Counted from the first letter of the stretch, positions 8,642-16,560 are shown. The stretch is DNA of 64,000 nt from Oscillospiraceae bacterium (GCA_017459865.1 JAFUCD010000020.1:62001-126000); one strand, 5' to 3'. Notes: generated by a model not told the origin, from the sequence alone. A program made the numbers and translations.

Positions 8642-9545
8642 CCTTTCCCGCGCGTTTTATGAGCAGCACGGGCAGCCGATGCTGGAGTCGGAATTCCCGG
8701 AGCTCGCGCCCCTCGTTGCCGTTGGGCTCTTCGGCAGCGGCTCGGAGTGTCTCGGGTATGACGACGATGTGTCCGAGGATCATGACTTCGAGCCCGGCTT
8801 TCGCATCCTGCTGCCGGAGGAAGCGCTCGTCGACCGCAGACAGGCGTTTCTGCTCGAGCGGGCGTACGCCAAGCTCCCGCGCGAGTTCATGGGACACACG
8901 CGTCCGGTGCTGCAGCCCGTCGGCGGCGCGCGCCGCGGCGTCCAGCGCACGGCGGAGTTTTTCACAAAGACCGTCGGCGCGCCGAACGGCGTGCTCTCGC
9001 CGGACGCGTGGCTGCGCATCCCCGAGCAGGCGCTTTTGGAGGCGACGAACGGGGAAGTCTGGCACGACCCCTTCGGCGAGGTCACGCGCATCCGCGCGAC
9101 GCTCTCGCGCTTTCCCGAGGACGTGCGCCGCAAGCGCCTCGCGGGGCAGCTCCTGCTCATGGCGCAGGCGGGACAGTATAACGTCCCGCGGTGCTTAAAG
9201 CACGGCGAGCGGGAGGCGGCGCAGCTCGCCGCGGCAGAGTTTGTGAAAAGCGCGCTCTCGGCGATCTTCCTTTTGAACGGGCGGTATCAGCCGTATTATA
9301 AGTGGGCGTTTCGCGCTCTGCGGGAGCTGCCCGCGCTCTCGGAACAGGCGCAGCCCCTCGCGGCGATCCTCTCCGAACCGGACGCGGACCGGATCGAATC
9401 CGTCTGCGCCGCCGTGCTCGCTGCCTTGCGCGCCGAGGGGCTCACGTCCGCCCCGGGCGAGGACCTCGAGCGCCACGCCTACGCCGTCAACGACACGATC
9501 CGCGACGCGGAAATGCGAAACCTACACATCCTCGCCGGGGTGTAA
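8628..9545 (+). CDS. DUF4037 nucleotidyltransferase-fold protein
   Basis: A 305-residue protein whose N-terminus carries the nucleotidyltransferase-like motif GLFGSGSECLGYDDDVSEDHDF (about 30-51), a GS motif followed by acidic metal-binding residues. The remainder is helical, as in DUF4037 proteins. The start overlaps the end of the TPR gene. The family is assumed to transfer nucleotidyl groups, but its target is not established. The TPR/DUF4037 pairing suggests the TPR protein presents or regulates a substrate. A strong terminator follows directly. Confidence 0.85.
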   Translation: MNGLDLSRAFYEQHGQPMLESEFPELAPLVAVGLFGSGSECLGYDDDVSEDHDFEPGFRILLPEEALVDRRQAFLLERAYAKLPREFMGHTRPVLQPVGGARRGVQRTAEFFTKTVGAPNGVLSPDAWLRIPEQALLEATNGEVWHDPFGEVTRIRATLSRFPEDVRRKRLAGQLLLMAQAGQYNVPRCLKHGEREAAQLAAAEFVKSALSAIFLLNGRYQPYYKWAFRALRELPALSEQAQPLAAILSEPDADRIESVCAAVLAALRAEGLTSAPGEDLERHAYAVNDTIRDAEMRNLHILAGV

Positions 9546-9546
9546 A

Positions 9547-9596
9547 GATCGATCAGGGTCTCCGCCGTTTTAGGCAGAGACCCTGATCGTTTTTTA
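9547..9596 (+). terminator. Intrinsic terminator after TPR/DUF4037 unit
   Basis: GATCAGGGTCTC pairs with GAGACCCTGATC around a 14-base loop, followed by GTTTTTTATCTT. The stem directly follows the stop codon at 9545 and can also serve the convergent alpha-galactosidase gene. Confidence 0.93.
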
Positions 9597-9598
9597 TC

Positions 9599-11233
9599 TT
9601 ATTCCAGCACGATCCGCTTTCCGTCCAGCTCCACGAAGTGGTGCGTGCCGACGCGCTTGGTCGAGACCTTTTTGGCTCTGTCGCCGTAGAGCGTGCGCTC
9701 CAGCACGGCCTGCTGCTTTTCGTCGTAGCCGGAGACGTCGTCGGACGTGAACAGGACGCCGCCGAACTGGCCGTTCACCGCGGCGAGCGTCTCGCGCTGC
9801 GCCCACGTCAGCGAGATGTTGTCATGCCGCAGGAGGAACACGTCGGGGTCGTTTAAGAACGCTCTCCCGGAGAGCTGGCGGCGGAAGACCGTGTTACGCA
9901 TGGAGTATTTTGTCGATACGCGCTCGCGGTGGATGATGCGCATGTAGAGCTTGTCGTTATAATCCAGCCCCACGTCGCAGCCGATGCGGCAGTAATCCAC
10001 CTTGCCGAAGGCCGCGCCCAGCGGGACGCCGCAGCCGAGGATCAGCGCGCCCTCGGTCGCCTCGCGGATGAAGTCCATCGCCTCGCACATGATCTCGCCG
10101 CGCGTGCGCTCCGCCGTCGGGTGCAGGCACACGGCATAGAGGAAGTCGAGCTTCAAAAGTCCGAAGCCCCAGTCCCTGACCGCCGTCTGCAGGCACTTGC
10201 GGACATATTCCCTCGCCTCGGGATTGTAAAAGTCCCAGACCCAGAAGCCGCCCCAGTTCGCGCCCGCGCGGATAGGCTCTCCGTCGTCGCCGCGCAGGAG
10301 CCAGTCGGGGTGCTGCGCCGCCGTCTCGGAGCCGTATTCGCAGCCGAAGGGGTTGAGCCAGAGCCCAGGCGTCATGCCGAGGGCGCGCACCCGGTCGGCG
10401 ATGCATTTCAGCCCGTTCGGAAACTTCGTCTTGTCGATGCTCAGCCAGTCGCCCACGTGTGTCTGGAAGCCGTCGTCGATCTGGAAGACGTCGAACTTCA
10501 CGGGTGATGCCGCCAGCGCGTCGAGGTTCTTCAGGATCTTTTCCTCGGAAATGTCCTGATAGTAGTTATACCAGCTCGTGTAGCCGCGGATCGGCTTTGC
10601 CGTCGGGGGCGCGATGCCCTGCAGGGCAAACCAGCGGTCGAACACCTCGTCCTCCGCGCCGACGAGCTGCGCCACCTCAAGCGCCGGATAGGACTCCGTG
10701 ATGACGCGCCCGGCGCAGTCGCGCGCAAGCTCGATGCGGTTTTGGTGCGCCAGAAAGCGCAGCTGCGTGAAGCCCGCCCGCTCGCTGAGCGAGCCGAAGA
10801 GGCGGTACTCCCCGTCCCGGCGGACGTATGCGTAGGTCCAGCCGTGCAGCTCGCCCGGGACGAGCGAATAGTGCGCGAAGTCATAGTCGCCGTAGGCGCG
10901 CAGATGAAACAGCTTCTGCCCGATGCGCGGCGTCTTCAAAAGCCCCGGCATGATGCTCCGCACGCTGAGCTCCTCGCTGTCGGTCCAGGACTGGTAGCCG
11001 TTCAAGAACAGCGCGTCCGACCGGTGGAACCGAAACGGCAGCGCGACCGTCACGCCCTCCAGCTCCACGGGCTCACGCGGCGTGAGCGTCAGACGCAGGA
11101 CGCCTTTTTCGTCCGTCTCGAGCACCGCCGTGAGCGCCGCCGTCTCCATACGGAGCTCGCCGCGCGTCGCCGCGCCGGAGAACGCGAGCGTCTCCGCCTG
11201 CCCGCCGCGCCGATATCGGATCTCACATTTCAT
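9599..11233 (-). CDS. Alpha-galactosidase, GH36/melibiase family
   Basis: A 544-residue cytosolic glycosidase. An N-terminal beta-sandwich (about 1-200, with NGYQSWTDSEE) precedes the TIM barrel, which carries GYTSWYNYYQDI (about 225), QIDDGFQTHVGDW (about 252), LLKLDFLYA with the expected nucleophile Asp (about 352), and RIGCDVG with the candidate acid/base Asp (about 405). It hydrolyses terminal alpha-galactosides such as raffinose and melibiose. It is shorter than the 700-residue classic GH36 enzymes and lacks part of the N-terminal extension. No sugar transporter or regulator is adjacent. It is transcribed divergently from the GT-B-like gene. Confidence 0.9.
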   Translation of the reverse strand: MKCEIRYRRGGQAETLAFSGAATRGELRMETAALTAVLETDEKGVLRLTLTPREPVELEGVTVALPFRFHRSDALFLNGYQSWTDSEELSVRSIMPGLLKTPRIGQKLFHLRAYGDYDFAHYSLVPGELHGWTYAYVRRDGEYRLFGSLSERAGFTQLRFLAHQNRIELARDCAGRVITESYPALEVAQLVGAEDEVFDRWFALQGIAPPTAKPIRGYTSWYNYYQDISEEKILKNLDALAASPVKFDVFQIDDGFQTHVGDWLSIDKTKFPNGLKCIADRVRALGMTPGLWLNPFGCEYGSETAAQHPDWLLRGDDGEPIRAGANWGGFWVWDFYNPEAREYVRKCLQTAVRDWGFGLLKLDFLYAVCLHPTAERTRGEIMCEAMDFIREATEGALILGCGVPLGAAFGKVDYCRIGCDVGLDYNDKLYMRIIHRERVSTKYSMRNTVFRRQLSGRAFLNDPDVFLLRHDNISLTWAQRETLAAVNGQFGGVLFTSDDVSGYDEKQQAVLERTLYGDRAKKVSTKRVGTHHFVELDGKRIVLE

Positions 11234-11259
11234 GGGGTATCACTCCTGTCACATCGGAC

Positions 11260-11288
11260 TTGACCCAAGCCCGGGATTCAGCTATAGT
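11260..11288 (+). promoter_or_regulatory. Promoter of GT-B-like gene
   Basis: TTGACC (11260-11265) and TATAGT (11283-11288) with 17 bases between, about 60 bases before the ATG at 11350, in the divergent gap. Confidence 0.7.
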
Positions 11289-11349
11289 TGTATCATCAGG
11301 CTAACAAATACAGACAGTTTTGTCAACTGCATTAAAAGGAGAAAACGGA

Positions 11350-12795
11350 ATGGACAAGGCGAAGATCATTTTCGGAAACGAGCTTTCGGAGCGCGATTAC
11401 CGCAAGGCGGTGAAGGGCGCGGAGAGCTACCGCAAAAAATTCGGCGACGACAGCGGCGTGGAGTACCATCTCACGACCGCGGACAACACCGTGCTGGAGA
11501 CCTTCGGCGCGAAGAATCTCGTGCTCACCCCGGGCGCGAACATGGACTTCGACCCCAAGGCCGTCGTGATCGGCAACATCCGCATGGGCTTCGGGCACTA
11601 CCGCATCTCGATGGCGATGGCGTCGGCGGCGCAGGCGCTGGGCTACAAGCCGCTGTGGTTCGACCTGCACTCCTTCAAGGACACGACCTGCGGCAAGGTC
11701 ATCCGCCATCAGAACGATCTGTACAGCCTCGGCTCCCGCCTGAGCCAGAAGTCGTTCCTGTTCAACCTCTTCTGGGAGTATGAAAACAGCGAGGGCTTCC
11801 GCAAGCTTTCCTATAACGCGGCCGACCAGAAGAAGGCCGAGCTCATGGCGCCGCTGGCAAAGGCGCTGCCGCGGGACATCCCCTACGTTGCGACGCACGT
11901 CTGGCCCGCGCAGGCCGCCGTGCACGCGGGGCTGACGAACGTCGTCAACGCGATCCCCGACAACTGGCCCATGGCGCTGCATCTCGCCGAGGGCGCGAAG
12001 CACACGATCCAGACGCCCTCGTCCTTCCTTGGCTACAAGAGTCTGCGCGGCATGGCAAAAACGCCCCTGAAGCCGATGCCGCAGGGGAGCCTCTTCTACA
12101 CCGGGCACTACATCGACCACGAGCTCGTTGCGAACATCGAGGCCGACAACGCGCACCGCATCGACCGGCTGAACACCGGCGCGCCGCGGCGCTATCTGAT
12201 GACCGTGGGCGGCGCGGGCGCGCAGCAGGATCTCTTCATCGGCATGATCGAAAAGCTCCTGCCCGATATCAAGGCCGGCAGGGCCGCGCTGCTGATGAAC
12301 TTCGGTGACCACCGCACCGTTTATGACATCATCTGCAAAAAGGTGCCGGAGTTCGCCGCCATGGCACAGACGCATTTTGACGATTACGAGGGCGCGAAGG
12401 CCTTCGCCGAGGCCGCGCTTTCCGACCCGGTGAGCGGCATCCACGCGTTCTACGACGCGGACATCTTCGCGGCGGTGTATATCACGAACCTTCTGATGCG
12501 CTGCTCGGACGTGCTCATCACGAAGCCGAGCGAGCTGGCGTATTACCCGATCCCGAAGCTGATGATCAAGCGCGTCGGCGGGCATGAGGCCTGGGGCGCG
12601 ATCCGCACCGCGGAGCTCGGCGACGGCACCTATGAGTGCCGCACAATGCCGGAGATCGGCGCGATGCTCGATCTGCTGACGAACGACGGCGAGGTGCTCT
12701 CCTCGATGTGCAAAGCCATCGAGACCGGCAAATCCATCGGCCTGTACGACGGCGCGTACAACGTTATCAAGCTCGCGGCGGAGGGGTCCTTCTGA
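11350..12795 (+). CDS. GT-B-like glycosyltransferase family protein
   Basis: A 481-residue cytosolic protein. The stretch NIRMGFGHYRISMAMASAAQ (about 76-95) resembles the GxGHxxxA N-terminal loop of MurG/MGDG-synthase-like GT-B enzymes. A second glycine-rich strand-loop, RYLMTVGGAGAQQDLF (about 277-292), is the expected start of the C-terminal Rossmann domain, and KPSELAYYPIPKLMI (about 395) sits where the nucleotide-sugar acidic region normally lies. The substrate is unknown. ATG at 11350 has AAGGAG before it. It is followed 26 bases later by a lipoprotein gene, so the two are probably co-transcribed. Confidence 0.7.
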   Translation: MDKAKIIFGNELSERDYRKAVKGAESYRKKFGDDSGVEYHLTTADNTVLETFGAKNLVLTPGANMDFDPKAVVIGNIRMGFGHYRISMAMASAAQALGYKPLWFDLHSFKDTTCGKVIRHQNDLYSLGSRLSQKSFLFNLFWEYENSEGFRKLSYNAADQKKAELMAPLAKALPRDIPYVATHVWPAQAAVHAGLTNVVNAIPDNWPMALHLAEGAKHTIQTPSSFLGYKSLRGMAKTPLKPMPQGSLFYTGHYIDHELVANIEADNAHRIDRLNTGAPRRYLMTVGGAGAQQDLFIGMIEKLLPDIKAGRAALLMNFGDHRTVYDIICKKVPEFAAMAQTHFDDYEGAKAFAEAALSDPVSGIHAFYDADIFAAVYITNLLMRCSDVLITKPSELAYYPIPKLMIKRVGGHEAWGAIRTAELGDGTYECRTMPEIGAMLDLLTNDGEVLSSMCKAIETGKSIGLYDGAYNVIKLAAEGSF

Positions 12796-12821
12796 CCGCC
12801 TCCGACGAAAGGAGCAACGCC

Positions 12822-13592
12822 ATGAAAAAACCGCTTGCGCTCCTGCTCATCCTCGCGATGGTCCTCTCGCTCACCGCGTGCTCGCTGACCATCCGCGTCG
12901 GCAGGGACGAGGACGACGCGCAAACAGAGCAGACCGTCCGCGCAGACGCCGACGCGGAGGACGCTTCGCTGCGCGCCTTTGCCGAGCGCTATGACGACTT
13001 TCTGAACCTCCTGCCCACGCTCGACACCGCGGGGCTGCTGGAGCAGATCGCGCCGGAGCTCCCGCACGCGGCGCTCGCGGAGCTGCTCGGGCTCGTGTAC
13101 GCCATGGGCGTATACGACGAGGAGACGTTCTTCGATGAGCTCGACATGAGCGGCGCGATCGACACGCTGCCGGAGACCTACGGCGAGGACTACCATGTGG
13201 AGACTACGATGCGCAGCGCCGAGCCCTTCACCGACGAGCAGATGGAGCAGGTGCAGGCGGTCCTCAAGCAGCTGCGGGAGAGCTACACCGCGCTCGCCGC
13301 GCTGGGCGACGGCGCGTCAGACGCCGACTGGGAGAGCGCCGCCGCGGCCGACGGCGTCACCGTCGAGCAGGAAAAGCGCATGATCGAGCTCTGCGGCGTC
13401 ATCCGCGACGCGCTCGACGCCTGCGAGATCACCGAGGGCTATTCCGTCCAGCTCCGCAACGAGGCCACGGGCAGTCTCTACGACGGCACCGGTCGGCACA
13501 GCGGGCAGATCAGCGTCATCCGTGTCAACGGCGAATGGATGCTCCTCGACGGCCTCGTCGCCTTCCTGGCGGTGCACAAGAACGACGCATGA
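12822..13592 (+). CDS. Putative lipoprotein
   Basis: A 256-residue exported protein with a lipoprotein signal peptide (KKPLALLLILAMVLSLTAC; lipobox LTAC, lipidated Cys at 20). The mature part is acidic and helical with no recognised domain. The start has AAAGGAG eight bases upstream. The gene follows the GT-B-like gene closely. No substrate-binding or enzymatic motif is visible, and its role is unknown. Confidence 0.8.
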   Translation: MKKPLALLLILAMVLSLTACSLTIRVGRDEDDAQTEQTVRADADAEDASLRAFAERYDDFLNLLPTLDTAGLLEQIAPELPHAALAELLGLVYAMGVYDEETFFDELDMSGAIDTLPETYGEDYHVETTMRSAEPFTDEQMEQVQAVLKQLRESYTALAALGDGASDADWESAAAADGVTVEQEKRMIELCGVIRDALDACEITEGYSVQLRNEATGSLYDGTGRHSGQISVIRVNGEWMLLDGLVAFLAVHKNDA

Positions 13593-13806
13593 TACGAAGC
13601 GCCGGGGCGGGGCTCGCCCCTCCCGTGCGGAAGAGACTATAGAGCAAGAAAATGTGAGGCGGATCCGGGAATGGCCCGAATGCGCCTCACAGATTTTTTT
13701 GATGGGACCGGAATGCCGGGCGGGGAAAGCCCCGCCCCTACGGCGAGAACGAGCAGGCAGCGGCGCGATCCCTTCCATCAAAAAACACCGTCGCTTCTTG
13801 ATGGCG
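13593..13806. other. Convergent intergenic region
   Basis: It contains repeat copy C (13603-13742) and a 7-bp hairpin, CCATCAA/TTGATGG (13777-13804), that may once have ended a minus-strand transcript. No gene is seen. Confidence 0.6.
13603..13742. repeat. MITE-like palindromic repeat, copy C
   Basis: The ends GGGGCGGGGCTCGCCCC (from 13604) and GGGCGGGGAAAGCCCCGCCC (from 13718) are palindromic and inverted with respect to each other. The central arms GTGAGGCGGATCCGG (from 13654) and the segment ending CGCCTCAC (to 13690) still pair, although their bases differ from copies A and B. This is the most diverged copy. Confidence 0.75.
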
Positions 13807-13853
13807 TCACTTCCACAAAAACCACACGAGCAGATAGCCCGTGATGACGGCCC
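13807..13853 (-). repeat. Left copy of permease 3' end (att-like repeat)
   Basis: 47 bp matching 14863-14909 with only three mismatches. On the minus strand both copies encode AVITGYLLVWFLWK and the stop codon, and all three differences are synonymous third positions (GCC/GCT, GTC/GTG, TAT/TAC). It is an orphan end of the permease gene or of a close homologue and marks one boundary of the inserted module. Confidence 0.85.
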
Positions 13854-13873
13854 GCTATTTGTGCATTTATTTT

Positions 13874-14041
13874 TCAATCATCTGACTTCGGAACAGGCTC
13901 TTGTCCCTGTGCCCACGCGGAGAGGATCTTCTCCGCCATTTTTGAAGGCGACCAGTCTCGTTTCTTTGCCTCGCGCTCAATCGCCGCCTTCGTTCTCGGA
14001 GGAATACGAACGGTTATAACCTCTGTTTTTTTCTCCTTCAT
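13874..14041 (-). CDS. Ribbon-helix-helix (Arc/CopG-like) regulator
   Basis: A 55-residue protein: a beta strand EVITVRIPPR (7-16), helix TKAAIEREAKKR and helix SPSKMAEKILSAWAQ, which is the RHH DNA-binding fold. The start at 14041 is set by AAGGAGG 11 bases upstream; the longer frame runs back through the operator. It is divergent from the zinc-ribbon gene. Two matching palindromes in the gap lie over the -10 boxes of both directions, so it probably represses itself and its neighbour. No toxin gene is adjacent. Confidence 0.8.
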   Translation of the reverse strand: MKEKKTEVITVRIPPRTKAAIEREAKKRDWSPSKMAEKILSAWAQGQEPVPKSDD

Positions 14042-14061
14042 TGAAACCGCGCCTCCTTCTT

Positions 14062-14121
14062 GATTACATTGTAACCTTTTTTCTCTTGACACAATATGAT
14101 TACAAAGATTACAATGTAATC
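14062..14121. promoter_or_regulatory. Divergent promoter with paired GATTACAnTGTAATC operators
   Basis: The palindrome GATTACAATGTAATC (14107-14121), a near copy GATTACATTGTAACC (14062-14076) and a half site GATTACA (14098-14104) fill the gap between the RHH gene and the zinc-ribbon gene. TTGACA at 14086-14091 with TACAAT at 14110-14115 is the rightward promoter, and its -10 lies in the palindrome. The leftward TACAAT lies in the other copy. Confidence 0.8.
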
Positions 14122-14146
14122 ATCATTAAAAGGAGGCGTGTGGAAT

Positions 14147-14791
14147 ATGGCAGGTAAAATGACGACTTGTTCTCATTGCGGCGCAGAAATTGCAGCCAGT
14201 GCGAAAACATGTCCGAAATGCGGCGCAAAAAACAAAAAGCCCATTTATAAAAAATGGTGGTTTTATTTGATTGTCGTTGCAGTGATCGTCGGCATTGCTG
14301 GAGGCGGCGGAAACTCTGATTCCAAAAAGCAAACCGCCAGTCCGACTGTCAAGCAAACGCAGTCCCCGGGAGACGACGCTTCTGCAATTGTTCAGGAGCC
14401 TGTCAGCAATGAAGCCGACAATTCCGAAGTAAGTCAGGAATCGAACGCCGAAGATGCGGATGAAACCGCTTATACCGTATATGATGTGACCGAGCTTTTC
14501 GACGCGCTCAACAGCAACGCTATGAAAGCGCAGGACACCTATAAGGGTGAATATGTCGAGTTGCACGGGTTTCTCGGCACGATCGACAGCAGCGGCAAAT
14601 ATTTTGGGCTTGCAGCAGACGAAAACAATTATGAGTATATGTTTCAAGAGGTCCTCTGCTATATCAAAACAGATGAACAAAAGCAAGTATTGATGGAAAA
14701 GAACAAAGGCGACGCCATCGTTGTGCGCGGTCAGATCACGGACGTCGGCGAAGTGCTGGGCTACTCACTCAAAATCGACAGCGTCGAATAA
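14147..14791 (+). CDS. Zinc-ribbon, TM and OB-fold (tRNA_anti-like) protein
   Basis: A 214-residue protein: a zinc ribbon CSHCGAEIAASAKTCPKCGAK (about 6-26), one membrane helix (about 36-52), a Ser/Thr/Gln-rich linker to about 105, and a C-terminal domain (about 112-214) of the tRNA_anti-like OB-fold type (AQDTYKGEYVELHGFLGTI, then KGDAIVVRGQITDVG). The start at 14147 has AGGAGG ten bases upstream; GTG at 14138 is too close. Its function is not known. Such proteins sit in the membrane with the ribbon inside. It is the only cargo beside the RHH gene in the inserted module. Confidence 0.85.
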   Translation: MAGKMTTCSHCGAEIAASAKTCPKCGAKNKKPIYKKWWFYLIVVAVIVGIAGGGGNSDSKKQTASPTVKQTQSPGDDASAIVQEPVSNEADNSEVSQESNAEDADETAYTVYDVTELFDALNSNAMKAQDTYKGEYVELHGFLGTIDSSGKYFGLAADENNYEYMFQEVLCYIKTDEQKQVLMEKNKGDAIVVRGQITDVGEVLGYSLKIDSVE

Positions 14792-14807
14792 AAACTCCAA
14801 AAACAAC

Positions 14808-14853
14808 ATCGACGGTACAATGTGTCAGTTCCATTGTACCGTCGATATTTTTT
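14808..14853. terminator. Strong bidirectional terminator
   Basis: ATCGACGGTACAATG pairs perfectly with CATTGTACCGTCGAT (15 bp, 9-base loop), followed by ATTTTTTAT on the plus strand and GTTGTTTTTG on the minus strand. It ends the zinc-ribbon gene and the convergent permease gene. Confidence 0.95.
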
Positions 14854-14862
14854 ATTTGAGAC

Positions 14863-14909
14863 TCACTTCCACAAAAACCACACGAGCAGGTAGCCCGTGA
14901 TCACAGCCG
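14863..14909 (-). repeat. Right copy of permease 3' end (att-like repeat)
   Basis: The last codons and stop codon of the current permease gene, repeated at 13807-13853 with three synonymous differences. Together the two copies bracket the 1.06-kb RHH/zinc-ribbon module. Confidence 0.85.
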
Positions 14910-16140
14910 TGAGCGTGAAGGGCACGCCGATGCGCATGAAGTCCGAGGTCTTCACCTCGTGACCGTCCTTGCGCAGCAGGCCGATCGCCGTGATGTTCGC
15001 CGAGGCGCCGATGGGCGTGAGGTTGCCGCCGAGCGTCGCGCCCGTCAGAAGCCCGAAGTACAGCAGATACGGCTCCACGCCGAGCCCTGCGGAGAGCTTC
15101 GCCATGACGGGCAGCATCGTCGCCACATAAGGAATGTTGTCGATGAAGGCGGAAAACAGCACGCTCGCCCAGACGACGATGGTGTAGATCAAAAACAGGT
15201 TTCCGCCGCCGAGCTTTTTGAACACCGCCGCGATCGCGTCGATCACGCCCGCCTCGGTGATGCCGCCGATCACGACGAAGAGCCCCGCGAGCAGCAGCAG
15301 CGTCTGGTAGTCGATCTCGCGGATCGGCTTTGCGGCAGCCGCGGCGCTTTTCCGCTTGATGATGTTCGCGATGAGCCCGATGAGGAACATCCCCATGCAG
15401 ATAACGCCATTGGTGATGCTCGGGCGGTTCGGGAAGAAGCTCACGCCAATCAGCAGCAGCACCGTGCCCGCGAGCAGCACCGTGGGCAGATAGTCCGTGA
15501 CGACGGTGTGCTCCTTGGTCTCGGTCTTCTGCGACTCTTTGCGGAAAAGCCAGAACAGCACGAACGCCGTGAGCGCCGCGCCGATCTCCACGACGAAGAA
15601 CATGCCGGGGCGACCCTTGAACCAGAAGAAGTCCATGAAGTCCATGTCCGCCGCGCCGCCGAGCAGGATGCTCGTCGTGTCGCCGACTAGCGTCGCCGCC
15701 CCCTGCAGATTCGACGAGACGCTGATCGCGATGATCATCGGCACGGGCGAGATCTGAAATTTCTTCGAGATCGCGAGCGCGACCGGCGCGACCATGAGCA
15801 CGGTCGCGACGTTGTCCACGAACGCCGACACCACGCCCGCGAACAGGCACAGCGCGATGATCGTGGCGCGCACGGTGCTGACCTTGTCGAGCAGCACGTC
15901 CGCCATCAGCGAGGGCATGCCCGTGTCGATGAAGATGCTCACGAGCCCCATCGTGCCCGCGATCATCATCAGCACGTTCCAGTCGATCGCCCCCGGCACC
16001 GCGCCGGGTTTTAAAATGCCGAGGATCACGAACAGCGCCGCCGACGCGAGCGCCACCCAATGCCGGTAGTCCGGCAGCGCCAGCAGCAGGACATACGTCA
16101 GCGCGAACAGGATCAGCGCGATGGTCATGGTATTGATCAT
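14863..16140 (-). CDS. ArsB/NhaD/SLC13-type permease under Mn riboswitch
   Basis: A 425-residue membrane protein with about eleven helices in two repeats of the ion-transporter superfamily. Conserved loop sequences include SAFVDNVATVLMVAPVA (about 105) and its counterpart SAFIDNIPYVATMLPVM (about 325), plus NLQGAATLVGDTTSIL and GATLGGNLTPIGASANI. These match ArsB/NhaD/CitM-like permeases. The start at 16140 has GAGAGGA upstream. The leader carries a yybP-ykoY manganese riboswitch with a terminator, so the gene should be switched on by high Mn2+; an Mn2+ exporter or Mn-linked antiporter is a reasonable inference. The last 15 codons are duplicated beyond the inserted module. Confidence 0.9.
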   Translation of the reverse strand: MINTMTIALILFALTYVLLLALPDYRHWVALASAALFVILGILKPGAVPGAIDWNVLMMIAGTMGLVSIFIDTGMPSLMADVLLDKVSTVRATIIALCLFAGVVSAFVDNVATVLMVAPVALAISKKFQISPVPMIIAISVSSNLQGAATLVGDTTSILLGGAADMDFMDFFWFKGRPGMFFVVEIGAALTAFVLFWLFRKESQKTETKEHTVVTDYLPTVLLAGTVLLLIGVSFFPNRPSITNGVICMGMFLIGLIANIIKRKSAAAAAKPIREIDYQTLLLLAGLFVVIGGITEAGVIDAIAAVFKKLGGGNLFLIYTIVVWASVLFSAFIDNIPYVATMLPVMAKLSAGLGVEPYLLYFGLLTGATLGGNLTPIGASANITAIGLLRKDGHEVKTSDFMRIGVPFTLTAVITGYLLVWFLWK

Positions 16141-16223
16141 AAAACCAGTCCTCTCATGTGGGATGTTCCTGCAACAGGGGCCGCCGGGATGTGCGGGACG
16201 GTCGCGGCGGCGCACCCTAAAAC

Positions 16224-16270
16224 AAAAAAGACCTCTGCCGCGCAGTTCTCTCCTGCTCGGCAAAAGTCTT
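16224..16270 (-). terminator. Expression-platform terminator of the Mn riboswitch
   Basis: On the minus strand AAGACTTTTGCCG pairs with CGGCAGAGGTCTT (with G-U pairs) and runs into TTTTTT. Its 5' arm shares CTTTTGC with the 3' strand of aptamer helix P1, so ligand-bound P1 and terminator exclude each other. This gives an ON switch. Confidence 0.85.
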
Positions 16271-16502
16271 GCACTCTTTCAACGCGGCAACGGGTCTGGA
16301 ACAGACCGTGTCTTGACGTCACCGGTCTCGCCGGAGCGCTCCAGCCATATTGCGCCGACCTTTCATACCAAATCAAACATGCCTGTTTGATTTGGAGAGG
16401 AGGAAGGAAGGAGCGGATATGGAGACGGCGAACACAGGCACAGCCTGCGTTCGGCGGCGGAATGGAGCGAGTTTCTTCCGACGAGGGCTACTCCCCTTTG
16501 CT
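16259..16502 (-). ncRNA. yybP-ykoY (manganese) riboswitch
   Basis: On the minus strand the RNA opens with GCAAAGGGGAGTAGCC (16501-16486), containing the invariant GGGGAGUAG of L1, and closes with GCAAGACTTTTGC (16272-16260), matching the conserved 3' GCAAGACnUUU. GCAAAG pairs with CTTTTGC to form P1. The start matches the predicted transcription start. The aptamer spans about 240 bases, longer than usual, so the variable P2 to P4 arms must be enlarged. The class binds Mn2+ and normally raises expression of Mn exporters. Confidence 0.85.
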
Positions 16503-16509
16503 GGGGAAC

Positions 16510-16538
16510 ATTGTATTGGAACTGACCGGATTTGTCAA
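16510..16538 (-). promoter_or_regulatory. Promoter of riboswitch-permease transcript
   Basis: TTGACA (16538-16533, minus strand) and TACAAT (16515-16510) are 17 bases apart. Transcription is predicted to start at about 16503, directly at the 5' edge of the aptamer. Confidence 0.85.
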
Positions 16539-16560
16539 GGGAAAATTCCGCGACGCTCTC

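Noticed and set aside
13807..14909. Simple transposon with target site duplication
   Set aside because: The flanking repeats differ at three positions, all synonymous, and no terminal inverted repeats or transposase are present, so a fresh duplication does not fit.
14852..16060. 402-codon open frame on the minus strand
   Set aside because: It is an Arg/His-rich frame shifted relative to the permease gene; the permease frame has clear membrane helices.
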